A program made the translations under genes and the position numbers. Below, piece after piece: positions 10,668 through 22,419 of a stretch of DNA of 64,000 nt. The DNA is taken from the NCBI GenBank assembly GCA_963854735.1, contig OY978097.1, forward strand, positions 1,488,001 through 1,552,000. The letters run 5' to 3'. The notes beneath the pieces are model-generated. The model was not told the origin of the DNA, made no database searches, and saw nothing but the letters and a program-made list of their open reading frames with translations. The stretch's first letter is position 1. Each line of letters begins with the position of its first letter. The DNA comes from Marvania coccoides. Taxonomy: Eukaryota > Chlorophyta > Trebouxiophyceae > Chlorellales > Chlorellaceae.

Positions 10668-12538
10668 ATGGCGAGGGAGGGTAAAGATCGCTACGTGCGG
10701 TCAACCCGCGATGCCGCCACGCCACATCTGTACTTGGGCGGCAAGGAGAGCGATCTCGTCGCTGCACAGCCCATCCTCCGTCTACAACTAGGCGCCATTT
10801 ACGTCTCCGACGTCCTCCCCGCCCGCATGGACAATCATAAGTTGTTTGCGACTTTCGAGGATGATGCCGCCGCCGCCGCTGCGCTGGTTTCAATCACCTC
10901 CAGCGCGCCCATTTGGGGCAGCCACGCTGAGGTTGTGCAACAAGCGAAAAACACAGCTCCAGCTGAGGCCCTCGAAGCGGCTCTTTCGGCCGAGAGCTGC
11001 GGCATTCCTGGGCTACATATAATCCCCGACTTTGTCTCCGCCGACACGGAGGCAGTCCTGCTGGAGGAGGCGGACGGCAGACCCTGGGACAACCTCTCGA
11101 GGCGACGAGTCCAGCATTATGGCCGAATTTTCAACTACATTGTAGGTGTATAATTTAATTTCCTTCCAATTTTTATTTCCTTCCGAACAATTTACTTTTA
11201 AACACTGCGCCATTGAACCTGCAGGCTCGCACCGTGGACAAGGACACCCCCGCCAACCCCGTCCCGCCCCGAATTCAAGCCGTGATGGCCCAGGTCGCCG
11301 CTGTGCCCTGTGTGGGCCCTCTCGATCAAGTGACGGTGAACGAGTACTCACCAGGCGTTGGAATCAACAGCCACGTGGAAACGCACTCCGCTTTCGGAGA
11401 ATGCATCGCGTGCCTGTCGCTTGCAGGCCCCGCAGTCATGGTGTTCCGCCGAGAAGACCAGCAGAAGGCGCTGTTCCTGCCTCCGCGCTCGCTCCTAGTT
11501 GTGTCTGGAGAGGCGCGGCTGGCGTGGTCGCATTGCATCCCGCACAGGCAGGGCGACGTGCTGGAGGGCGGGGAGTACGTGGCACGCGCTCCTCGCCGCG
11601 TGTCTCTCACCTTCCGCCAGGTCAGGCAGGCGCCCTGTGCCTGCGAGCATCCCACGTTGTGCGACGACCAGCAAGGCAGCATTCCCCTCACTCGAGCTGC
11701 CGAAAGAGCGGCAGCGGCCGACGCAGCGGCGCAGCAGTTGGAGGACTCCAACGTGAGGGACGTGTATGACGCGATAGCCCCTCATTTCAGCGCCACTCGC
11801 TTTTCGGTGTGGCCGGCGGTTCGGCGGTTTATTGAGGGCCTGCCGCGCGGGGCGCTGGTGGCGGACGTGGGCTGTGGCAATGGCAAGTACTTCGCGGTGC
11901 GCCGCGACGTATTCACGTCGGGCAGCGATAGGAGCAGCGGCCTGGCTGCGGTGGCTGCGCGGCGCTTGACCGGGAGTGCTGCCGCAGCACTTCCGCGGGC
12001 TGACGTGGCGGTGGCAGACGCCTTGAGACTGCCGTACCGTGCGGGGAGCTGTGATGCTGTGCTGTGTATTGCTGTATTGCATCACATGGCCACTGTGGAG
12101 CGAAGGGTGGCATTGTTGCGGGAGCTCGCGAGGACGCTAGCCCCTAGGGGACGCGCGCTGGTGACGGTTTGGGCCACAGAGCAGGAAAATATGAAGAAAG
12201 TGGCCAAGTGGCAGCCGTTGAAGGGTGACGAGGCGGGGCCAGAGGAGGAGAGAAGAGAGAGTGGAGAACATGCAGAAGCAGGAGATCAGGCTGTTCAGGA
12301 CTATCTCGTGCCGTGGCATTTGCCGCTGCACCGAGCGGAGGCGGCGGCAGCGGCTGGCAGCGCGGATAGAGTGGACAAAGGGAAGGACGCTTTGGTGTTC
12401 CGACGGTATTACCACTTGTTTGCGCCAGGGGAGTTGGAGGGGCTGGTGAAGTCGGTGCCAGGGGTGGATGTGGCGGAGAGCTTTTATGATAAAGACAATT
12501 GGTGCGTGGTGATGGAGAAAATCAAGCAGACGAGATAA
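10668..12538 (+). CDS. ALKBH8: ALKBH8-type tRNA wobble-uridine oxygenase/methyltransferase
   Basis: Two exons, 10668-11141 and 11225-12538; 595 residues. Order: an N-terminal RRM-like region (about 30-100), a 2-oxoglutarate/Fe(II) AlkB domain (about 120-330), a Cys-rich segment (APCACEHP), and a Trm9-type SAM methyltransferase (about 345-595) with motif I VADVGCGNGKY and the DALRLPYRAGSCD / IAVLHHMAT motifs. In other organisms the enzyme makes and hydroxylates mcm5U at the tRNA wobble position. Oddity: the iron triad motif is H-V-E (in GINSHVETHSAF, near residue 208) where the family has H-x-D. The distal His (LAWSHCI) is present. Methyltransferase motifs look intact, so at least that activity should be kept. 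Confidence 0.92.
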
Positions 12539-12834
12539 ATTTGGTGCTTGATCAGATCACTTTGAATAATATTCTCAAAAACCTGGTGCATTCATCTGGA
12601 TTCCACAATCAAGTGTTTGCAAAATCAAATTTGAATGCATTTACAAACGAATAATCTCGAAATTGAATAAATGCAGTCTTGAAAAATGTTTTCAGCTGCT
12701 TCCGGCTTCTCGCAGTTATTTCGATTCGAAATTAGAAACAAACCGACAAATAAATTGCATCTATCCTAGTAGTTTATCTGCATCGTGCACGAGCTGCGGC
12801 TCCAAAGTCGAACAAACAATTAATCTTTGTCGCC

Positions 12835-15800
12835 ATGGCTGGTGACCTTCCCCCCCATCTCCTAGAATCTTACCAAATAGCAGCCAACTCGTCGCTCGTC
12901 TTTCCTTTATCGCGCACCCCAGGCGGCGATGACCTCTCAGAGAGCTTGCTGTGCGAGTGGCCGGCGGTGGCCAGCTGCGGCAGCACTGAGGAGGTCCACC
13001 TGGGCACCGCAGCCAACGAAAGGTAAAAACTGTTTTTACTCGTGAATAACACCTGTAGTTTATCTAACCTAACCGCCCCTGTTATTCAATAAATTTACTT
13101 ATAGAATTTTGCAACTACGGGTCGGCGGCAGTTGGGGGACAGAGGTGCCTCTACAGCTCCCACCTCAAGAACTCCCCACCCCACACGTGGAGTGGTGCCC
13201 GATGCCTGGCCAACCGGGTTCAAAAGTGCTGTGCGTGCTGCAGGAGCGGCTGCTGTCGCTGCATTACTCAGACGGCAGACACCGCAGCATCTCCCTTCCC
13301 TACGCCGCCCCAACGTTCTGGGTCACGCCCTGCGGCATTCTCATCACGGTGCGCAGCTAAATCAGAAAAAACTATATATTTTAGACACCATTGAGTATGG
13401 AAGGCCTTTTTTTCCAGCGATATTATGTCAACCAATTATTATTTTGATCGTGCAGGCTGTTGGAGGCCAGGGCCCGCTGATGCTGCCTCACCCGCTGGAC
13501 CCTCCTTGCGAGCTGTTCCCCGTGGCGTCCCTCCCTGATACCTTTGGCAGCGATGAAATCGTTTGGTCCTCCCCCGACTGCCCTCTCGTCGCCACCAACA
13601 AAGTGAGGATTTTTTTTAAATATATTCTTCTTCTGCAGCATTGCGCACATCTAATTTACCACATTGTCATCATTTAATCATCCATATAATACTTTATATC
13701 AATCTTGCTTCCTATTATTTACTTTTTTTCTTCTGCAGCTGGGCACCGTCGCCTTGTGGAGGCTGTCGGTAATAAAAAACGCGCCATCACTGGGCCCAGC
13801 GTCCACAGCAAAAACGCAGCAGACTGCTCACACCCCTCGCACGCGTCTCTCGAAGGACCCGCTGACCCCCCGATCCCACCAAAGGTACGTCAAACTCAAT
13901 AGGAAAAATTAACTGAACGCTCAGCGGGGTAGCAATGCATTACAGAGCATACGTAACCGCGCTTTTTCTGAATTAAACTTCCGTACTTTAATGCAGGCTA
14001 TTGCGGAACCCCGATGGAGGGTGGTCCCCCGTGGCCTTCCAGCCCACTGCTGCGTCTGCCGCCGCCGCCCCCGCCCTCGCCGCTGCCGCCCAAGCCAGCC
14101 TCCGCCCCAAGTTCGTCTTTGAGCGGGTCTTCCGGAAGGTAGGAATGTTCCCTGCGGCGCCCTCGCCAGCGTCCCCAAAAGAACGCACCACATTTCTTCC
14201 TGGCAGCAGCACGAGCAGTGCTCACAAGCTTGAAGTTCACGTTGCGCACGACAAAGACGCGCTTCCCCTGGTGTGTTTCTTCTCCCCCGAGCACCTGCTG
14301 CTGACAGCCGTCAAGTGCGACGCCGGCTTCGGATCTCCTCGGGCGGCGTTCACAGTGGCCAACGCCTTCACCTCCGTTACCGCCGTGCTGGCCTCCCGGC
14401 GGGAGCAGGGCCTGCGAGACCTGCTGGTGGTGCACGTGGACAGAGGCCTGCGGTTGTATGAAGGTTCGCAGTGCATTCAAAGGTTCACTGTGACTCGGGC
14501 AGTCAATGGGCTGCCGTATGCAACGCTGCTGGACGATAAGACCCCTCTCGATGGTTACATAGACCCTCGGGAGGCGGTGACATCGTTGATGTCGGCTGAC
14601 GACATTGCGGAGGTGCAGGTGAAGGGCAGCCGGGTGAAGTTCGTGAGGAAAGCAGCAGCAGGGGGGGCGACACCCTTCACTTCAAGTTTCAAGTTTCGCC
14701 CCCCCTCGCCGGTGGTGGAGCTGGCGTTTGATCCCGTAGGACGGCTGTCCCGCATCTGCAATGACCTGCCGCGGGTATTATTGTGGTCCCAGTTTGCCAG
14801 CCGCCGCGACTCTGCTGCCGTGCTGTGTGGCGATGCTGATCTTGAATTCGACGTGATGGTGGACGTGACCAACTACAACGACCTCGACAAAGACGAAGAC
14901 GAAGAAATGGAGATGGAGGAGAAGGAGACGTGGACGGCTTGGGAGGCGCTGGTCCGCGGCAAGCACCACCGGTACTCATTGCCTTCCGACCATTCTTGTT
15001 TTATTATTGAAGTGAATGTATTGTTGGGTTATTTGTTGTGCATCAATTGTCTCATTGCTTTTTTCTGCCTTTTCTGCTTGCAGCTTGAGAGAGAAGCACT
15101 TTGAGTGGGCGCCTGGAGTCGGGGGCAAGGGCAGGGGGTACAACGACGACTTAGGCGAGGTCATGAAAGTCGGTAAGTGTCCACACAATAGATGTGTACA
15201 TCGAAACATGGTTTCAGCCCCCCTTTTTACATTTTATGGCGTATTTTGTTCCTTTACCGAGAGCTTTACTGAACAGTTTTTTTTTCTTTCTTCCCACTCG
15301 AGCTTCCTTTTCATTTCCTCTTTAAGAAATCTCCCGTCTTTTTTTTCCACTGACGATGTTTATTTCTGCCTTACTGCAGCCCGCGAGGAGATGAACCAGT
15401 CACCCATTTTCCGCCGCCACACTTATCCCGACGCAGAGCTCGAGCTCTCGCGCGGCGCCCGCTGGGCTGGGCTGCCGCCTCCCGCTGCCGTGGAAACCTT
15501 CATGCAGCTTGAGGGGGAGCTGCGCAAGGCGGGGGCGGCAGCCGACGGTGGCAGTCGCGCCCAGCTGACGTGGCAGGCTGCCTCCATCCTCAGTGATGCT
15601 GCGGTGGACAGAGTGGACCCGGCGGGGGTGGATCAAGCTATCGAAAGAGGCAGTGAAGAAGTCGCGGAGTGCCTCAGGGCGATGGCGTCCTCGCGGGCGG
15701 ACCCTGCGGCAGCCTCAGCAGCTCTGCGCCAGTTTGCTGCCGCATGCGTTGGTGAGGAAATTTCTACTATATTTGTTTACAAAACGTTGAGTGCGAAAAC

Positions 15801-18800
15801 AATTGCTGGGCCATTGACCCCCCCTTGTTTTGCTTCTTTCTCCTTTTCTTTTTTTTGCAGCTCTCGAGGATGTGGAAGCTCCAGTGGCTCCGCTGCAACC
15901 GGCACGCTCCGTTCCCGCGTTGTTCGCAGAGGTAAAAAAGCAGCTCTACATGGCAGAGGCGCTGCGGCAGTCCCCCTACGCGCAGGCGTCTGCCTTGCGG
16001 CAGCGGCTGGCGGAGAAGAAAGATGGCCGCGCGCCGAAGCAACGGGAGGCGCAGCACACGCTGCAGGCTGCTGCTGCGCTGGAGGAGGCGCAGTATCTGC
16101 TGCACTCCAACGAGCCTCGGCCCCTCAAATTTCCAAACAACATGCCGCCCAGGTCCAGCGAGGAGGTGCAGGCTGCTTTGCTTGTGGCCGCCAACAGAGC
16201 CCTGGCGCTGCCGTGGGGTGAGCTATGAATTGGTTCGAGCTCCTCATGAAATAATATTATAATTATTGTTTCTATATATAATTAAGAAACGCGATTTCAG
16301 GAGCGAAACACTTCATTACTTTCCTTTGTTGAGCGTTGCGCTATTTTTTTAAATAACCCCACCCCCCTCCATTCTGTTGTTGGTGCGCAGGGCGTGGGGC
16401 GCTGGAACTGGGAACTTACCAGCCGCTGCCCACGGAGGCTCTCCACCCGCCTCAGCTGTGTTTCGCGTCCAGGGTGGTAGAGAGAAACAACGCGGTGGTG
16501 CAGTTGGATGTTGGTACAGTCCCCGGGGTGTCAGACCTAGCAGATTTCACCGCATGGCCCGAATTTCACAACGGCGTGGCTGCAGGTTTGCGGTACGCTG
16601 CTAAGGGCCAGCTGGCGCGCACGTGGACTGCGTACAGCAAGCCTCCTGCGCCCTCTAACACCCACGCTGGGCTGCTGCTGGGGCTGGGCCTGCAGGGCCA
16701 CCTGGCGTGCCTGGCTATGACCGATATCTACCGCTACATGAGCGTGGAGCATGACGCCACCCTGATCGGGCTGCTTCTGGGAATCAGTGCAGCTAAAAGG
16801 CACGAATTGTTTTTTATCGTATTGGAATGAAAATGAAGGCTTTAAATTTTTCTATTGCAAATTAATTCAACTTTTCTGTGCGTTGTTTGCAGGAGGTCTA
16901 TGGATCAGTCGGTCAGTAAGCTGCTGGGCCTGCACCTGCCCAACAGCCACGCTGTGAGCCAGCTGGAATTGGAGATATCACCGCTAGTGCAGACGGCCGC
17001 CCTCCTGGGACTGGGACTGGTCTACCAGGGATCCTGCCAGAGGTAGATATTATATGTTTAAGTATACTCATATTTCTTTCTTTGTTGTTTCTTACATTTA
17101 TATATTTTAATCGCTAATTGTGCAGGTCGGTGATTGATGTGCTGGTGCAAGAGATTGGGCGGCGCCCGGGCTCCTCCCGCTCCAGTGAGCGGACGGGAGT
17201 CGAAATGAACGGGCCCCTCTACCACGTAAGATTCTCATTTTCTTTGCTTGCGAGCGTTTGGCACAGTTTCGAATTCACTTTATTTTTGGTTTGCAGGGCG
17301 TGACGAAGGACTGCGAGGGCTACGCGCTGTCCGCCGGCATTGCGCTAGGTCTCGTCGTCCTGGGCAAGGGCGGCGGCGCCGTGGGGCCCTCGGAAATGCC
17401 GCTGCAGTCGAAGCTCAAGTACGCTAACAAATTTTCAAGAGGCAATTCGCATGATTTTCTGATGTCTAACGCCTTAAAATTTTTTATTATATTTATAGGC
17501 ATTTTCTGCAAGGGGGCCTGCACTCTCCGGCACCTGAACCCCGCAGCTGCCTGCAGCCAACGAATGACGACGGTATGCAATTTTATGTGTCTAATACTGC
17601 CTCCTAAATTCTGAAATCCGTGTAATAGTGCTAACAATTTTTTTAATTGTCTTTCGAGCAGGTTTCCGGCTCCAAATCGAGGTCCATCGCGAATGGCCGG
17701 CCCATGGCCAGCGCCGGCCGACATCTGCTGTGGAGCAGGAGGCAGCGGCGATGCAGGGCGTGGCAGAAGTGGTGGCAGAGGGAGAAACCATGAATCTGAG
17801 CGTTACAGGTCCCGCTTCTGCGTTTGCCCTGGGCTTGATGTACCTTCAGTCCAACAACGCCATCGTGGCTGAGCAGCTGCTGCGACCAGCACAAGGTGAG
17901 ATTTTGGAAATATAAACGCAAGAAAAAATTTGAAATTTATTTTTTCAAGCAGTAGTTATTTTTTCTTGGATGAAATTTCGTCTGAACATGGAGTTGTCTA
18001 TTTTTATGTGTGCAGGCGGTGGCGCTCTAGACCTTTCGAATGAGAACCCTGACCACGTGGCGCTGAAGACCTTGATGCGGGCACTTATTCTGTGGGACTC
18101 CGTCGATCCGCCCGAGGCCTGGGTGTGGGGGCTGCTGCCCCCGGGGACTGAGGTAGGCCAGCGATTATTAACGCCCCCCCCCCATTTCTTCCTAGAAATA
18201 TTAGAATTGTATTTTAAATTTTGTAGGACAAGTTGATGAAGCGGGCTGCTCGCTCTGGCGCGAGTGAGGTGCAGACTTTGGCACAGGTAAGGCTGGTCGG
18301 ACGGATTTTGATTTTTAAGTAACCGTAGTTTTTCGCTGCTCGATTTTGGGCATATTCAAACACACGCAAATAATAATTGAGACAATGTTTTTAATTTGCT
18401 GCAGGCTCAGTGTTTCTGCATCGCGGGGGCCTGCTTGGCGCTGGGCATTAAGTACGCTGGGACGTGCAACGCTGCGGTGGCTGCAGCAGTCAGGCGCTTC
18501 ACCAAGTACTTCTTGAAGTTAAAATCTCGGGTGGCAGCGCGCTCTGGAACCACCTCTGGCGGCCTGAACGAGGAGATCCTGGAGAGCTGCCTCGACAGCA
18601 CAGCGCTGGCCCTGGGCACGGTCATGGCTGGATCGTGCGACCTTGGCACGCTCAGGCTCTTCCGAGGCAAGCAAAACTTTATTATATTGTTTCGTTCGTT
18701 CTACTCCAATCGAAATTAGACGTTTCGTTAATTATCCATCTCCTTTCATTCCCTTAATTTGCAGCGCTCCTCAAGCGGCTGCCTGTGCGGCCTGTGGGGG

Positions 18801-19234
18801 AGGTGGCGCACGTCATATACGGCTCATACGCTACCATCGGGCTGGCCATCGGGTTCCTGTGCCTGGGCAGCGGAGAGCTGACATTCGGGCGCACCCAGGA
18901 TGCAGGTAAGCTTTTGATGAACAGTCATATATGCCAAACTTTCTTTATATTTTTCAAGATCGGACGTCCCCACCAATGCTCGTTTTTTCCTGGCCTTAAT
19001 TGCAGTTGCCTTTTTGGCCATCTCCCTCTACCCTCACCTCCCCATGACCTCCGCTGACAACCGACACTACCTCCAGGTGCGGCAATATTAAGCACTCTCC
19101 CTTTCTTGCACTACCTGCTTCTTATGATTAGTAGTAATCACCCCCATGCACGTCCGTTTATGCAGGCGCTGCGCCACTTTTACGTTGTGGCCACTGAAAA
19201 GAAGAAATGCGATGACGCCGGCAGCAGCAAATAG
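12835..19234 (+). CDS. APC1: Anaphase-promoting complex subunit 1, C-terminally short
   Basis: APC1 is the largest scaffold of the APC/C ubiquitin ligase. Twenty exons: 12835-13022, 13105-13348, 13456-13602, 13739-13884, 13997-14971, 15084-15172, 15380-15751, 15861-16217, 16391-16799, 16893-17042, 17126-17225, 17297-17418, 17499-17572, 17662-17895, 18016-18152, 18227-18286, 18405-18666, 18765-18905, 19006-19076, 19166-19234; 1448 residues. The first third is the propeller-like region; from about 850 on come the PC repeats (WPEFHNGVAAGLRY, LLGISAAK, AALLGLGLVYQGS, CLALGIKYAG, TIGLAIGFLCLG). The protein ends soon after LRHFYVVATEKKK, where animal and plant APC1 go on for some 250 residues. Introns 9 (AG|GCACGA, less certain; an alternative GT donor adds three residues) and 17 (AG|GCAAGC) appear to start with GC. 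Confidence 0.92.
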
Positions 19235-19654
19235 GGAGCCATGGCGATGAGAGCGCGCCCTCCACTGCGGATAGCTATGGCAGCACGTGCCCACAAAAAC
19301 GAACATGTGTATTGACTTGTATTAAATGCTTTATGTAACCATCTGGAGAGGGAGCAAGAACTATCTGCATGGAGCATTTGCAGACTTAAAAAAAGTGGCG
19401 AATGCGCGGCAGACTCGCTCTTATGATTGGATTACATATGAACCCTTTTGAAAATGCGCTGCGAGCTGCAGGCATGAAAACTGACTGTATCAGGGCCAAA
19501 AAAAGCGCGCGCCGCCCTCGGCTTTCATTATTTCAAAATTTGCAATAGATGAGGGCAATCTAGACCATTTTTTGAAAGTATTCATATAAATTTTAATTAG
19601 ACGCGCTGTTCTGATCGGCGAAGAGTAGGGTCAACAAAGGGGAGCGATAAAAAA
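19235..19654. other. Intergenic, APC1 end to RETICULATA-related start
   Basis: 420 bp. Contains the APC1 3' UTR and the promoter of the next gene; a TATA-like ATATAAAT lies near 19583. No frame continues the missing APC1 C-terminus here, and I see no other gene. Confidence 0.6.
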
Positions 19655-20876
19655 ATGCACTTTTCGCTCGCTAGCTCATCGCAGCGGGTCGGCCTGCAGG
19701 CACCGCTGGGTGCGTCTGGATTAAGCCGGCCATTTTCAGCTGCAATTCGCGCACCAGGGCTCCCTCTCCAAAGGTGCGATTTTGCATTCAAATTATCTGC
19801 TGGGCCCAAACCCCAAATCAGACGCATAAACCTGCGCACATACTCCTTTTCCCGATACACCAGTCCCAACCTGCTGCGCGCCAGCCTCGCTCCTCTGTCC
19901 TCATTTCCATTGCCCTCACCACCGGCGCCTCGTTTTGCCCTCTCTCACTCCCTCCCTCTACCCCACCTTTCAACGCAGGCGATCCTCCCAGCTGCATGCT
20001 GTGGCAGGCGGTGGCGCGGGTGACATCCCCGGCGGCAACGGCGGCTCTAGCGGCGGCAACGGCGGAGGCGGCGATGCGTGGAGTGGCGGCGGCGACGACG
20101 AGGAGCCCGCGCCCGAGGTGAAGACCGGCATCATGTGGAAGGGATGGTACGACCGCGTGGCTGCCGACCCTCAGTTCGTGTACAAGGTGCTGATCGAGCA
20201 GATCATCGGCGTGGGAGCTTCTGTCATCGGCGACATGGCGTCCCGCCCCAACTGGGGCCTCAACGAGCTCGACTTTGTGTTCGCCACCCTTGTGGTCGGC
20301 TCCATCGTCAACTTCGCGCTCATGTACCTGCTGGCGCCCACCGCGTCCGCCGCCGCTTCCGGCGCTTCCGTTGGCTTCGTCTCCAAAGTCTTTTCTGACG
20401 TCTTCCTCAAGGGCTGGGGCGCCCCCGGCGGGCACATGTTCCAGCCGGGCTTCCCCGTCGGCAAGCGCCTCGTCAATTTTGCCTACAAGGGCGCCGTGTT
20501 CTCTTTCATCGGCCTCTGCGCGGGACTGGTGGGCACTGCGGTGTCCAACGGCCTACTGGAGCTTCGCAAGAAGCTGGACCCCTCGTTTGTGGTGGTGAAC
20601 ACGCCCCCCAACGTGCTGGCCAACGCCTCCTGCTGGGCCATCCACATGGGCTTCTCCTCCAACCTGAGGTATCAGATTTTGAACGGAGTTGACATGGTGC
20701 TGCAGCCCATCATGCCGTCCGGAGCATTCAGGCTGTTCACCTCGGTGGTGCGCGGCGCCAACAACGCGGCCGGCGGCATCTCCTTCGTGCTGATGGCCAA
20801 GCTGCTGGGCGTGCAGAAGGCGGCGGAGCCGGCACCGGTGGTGGACGACGGCAAGAAGAAGAAGAAGAAAAAGTGA
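19655..20876 (+). CDS. RETICULATA-related plastid protein (DUF3411)
   Basis: Two exons, 19655-19773 and 19979-20876; 338 residues. Exon 1 plus the start of exon 2 form a transit peptide (Ser/Ala/Arg-rich, MHFSLASSSQRVG to HAVAGGG), followed by a Gly/Asn-rich linker and then the DUF3411 membrane domain: YDRVAADPQFVYKVLIEQ, ELDFVFATLVVGSIVNFALMYLLAP, and three to four more hydrophobic spans. The C-terminus is a Lys run (KKKKKKK). RETICULATA proteins sit in the chloroplast envelope and affect leaf mesophyll development and plastid metabolism in plants; the molecular activity is not settled. The exon-1 start is chosen because it gives a transit peptide and a phase-correct join at AG|G. Confidence 0.88.
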
Positions 20877-21388
20877 AAACCGTAAATGGAGATGTAGTAA
20901 CTTTTGATGAAATTGAGAGAGAGCGTGGCGGCCTTTTTGAACGGTGCCCAGCCTGATCCCGGGAATTTTATTAACCGAATCTACCGATACTACTAATCAA
21001 ACCTACCACTTATTATTCTTCTATTTGTCCCTACTGTGATTGATTTCTCTGCCGTTTCCTGCAGCTTGCAACCCCCAACCAACCCTTTTCTTCTTTCTTT
21101 TTAAATAACCACCATTCTCTTGCATTGCTTCTGTGAATTGAGTGCTCTGTGTGCTTGCCTCTCCCGTCATTTTATTCTTTCTTATCATGGCGATTTCTTT
21201 ACAAACGAGTTAAAATGTAAATCAAAAAACAAAAATGCAAAAAGAGTTTCTAAAACGCATCATATTAATCTTACTACGATTAATTAATGCACATTTGTTG
21301 TTTCTTTTTGATACATGCAAGGCCCCCGCAAAACAGCTGTCAGGCCTTTGATGATTTGCTATTCCACACTAGAAAAGAAGACGCCCAT
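20877..21388. other. Intergenic, converging 3' UTRs
   Basis: 512 bp between the RETICULATA-related stop and the last exon of the ubiquitin-like gene on the other strand. AT-rich with pyrimidine runs; no conserved ORF or RNA gene recognised. Confidence 0.6.
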
Positions 21389-22174
21389 TCAAACAGCCAT
21401 GCCCTTCACTGCCTCCCAGTCCCTGATGCAGCTCTGGGCCTTGCGCAGCATCGCCTGCAGCTCGGCCACGTCAGCGCCTATGATCATCATGGCCTGGGCA
21501 GAGCTCTCCTCCCTGCGCTGGCACAGAGTCGCCAGCACCTGATACTTTAAGAAAACACTTCAAAGCCTCTTCAGGCTTTCAGTCTCCACCCATTTTCATC
21601 GAGAGGGACGAGCAGTCGGGCAGCGCCACCTCTACCTGGACCCGCTCATCGGCCTCTACGTCGTGGAGGTCGTTGCCAGGTTGGCAAAATCGTCTTTGCC
21701 AGTGGTTACATGAAACATCCCACCGCGCAGAAGCAGCCCCATGTGCAGGAAGGCTACCTTGCCGCTGGTGCTGGCGGCCGTGATGCCATAGTCAGCCAGT
21801 GTCCGCCCATCCTCCAGCTCTCTGCCCTCGTGGATCAGGCGCTGCTGGTCAACGGTAATGACCTGGTCCGTAAGCATCTGCTTGATCTCCTCGACGGTGC
21901 TGAGCTCCCTTGTATGCAGGGGCATGCTCAGCATTTTCCAAGTCAACGTTTTCACCCCCACGTTGACTTTGGACGAGCTGTTTACGCTGTTTCCGACCCA
22001 CACCTGGACGCCTTGGCGTCCGAGCAGCGCCGGGGTGATCGGCTCGTTAGGCGTCGTCCCCTTCCTGCCGTAGGGGTGATGCCAAAACTGAATTTCCTCC
22101 GGCTTGGTACGCCCAATGTTGTTGTTTTTTGTCGCTAGGGATCCCAATGACGAAGAAGCGAGGCTGGACTGCAT
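21389..22174 (-). CDS. Ubiquitin-like domain protein with apparent frame break
   Basis: The first exon starts at ATG 22174 and holds a diverged ubiquitin fold: [15 protein letters not shown] (compare ubiquitin strand 1), [21 protein letters not shown] (QQRLI..G..L.D..TL) and a tail [18 protein letters not shown]. In that frame it stops at TAG 21658-21656 (172 residues). A second frame over 21676-21636 encodes [14 protein letters not shown], ends at a good donor (CAG|GTAGAG) and joins in phase to an exon at 21538-21389 ([18 protein letters not shown] to [10 protein letters not shown], stop TGA). The two parts are in different frames without a plausible intron between them. The tail after Arg-Gly-Gly suggests either a processed ubiquitin-like modifier or an integral domain. 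Confidence 0.7.
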
Positions 22175-22419
22175 TATTATTATTGACAGAGAAAAATGAC
22201 GGAGGAAAACCAAAACCAACGGTTCCAACGGCTATTCGAGATGGGCACGCCCCAACAAAATCTGCATTTTTTTTTAAAGAGGGATATATATTAGCAATAT
22301 AATCCATCAAACGCTGGGGTTTCCTTCGTTTACAATTCCTAGATTTTTCAAGAAGTGTCGGACTTGCAAAAATCGCATTCTCAACTCAAAAAATCCTTTC
22401 AAAATACCATAAAATCACG

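Noticed and set aside
14139..14206. Possible 68-nt intron in APC1 exon 5 (GTAGGA to GGCAG)
   Set aside because: Removing it leads to a stop codon within nine codons, whereas reading through keeps a long open frame that continues into conserved APC1 sequence.
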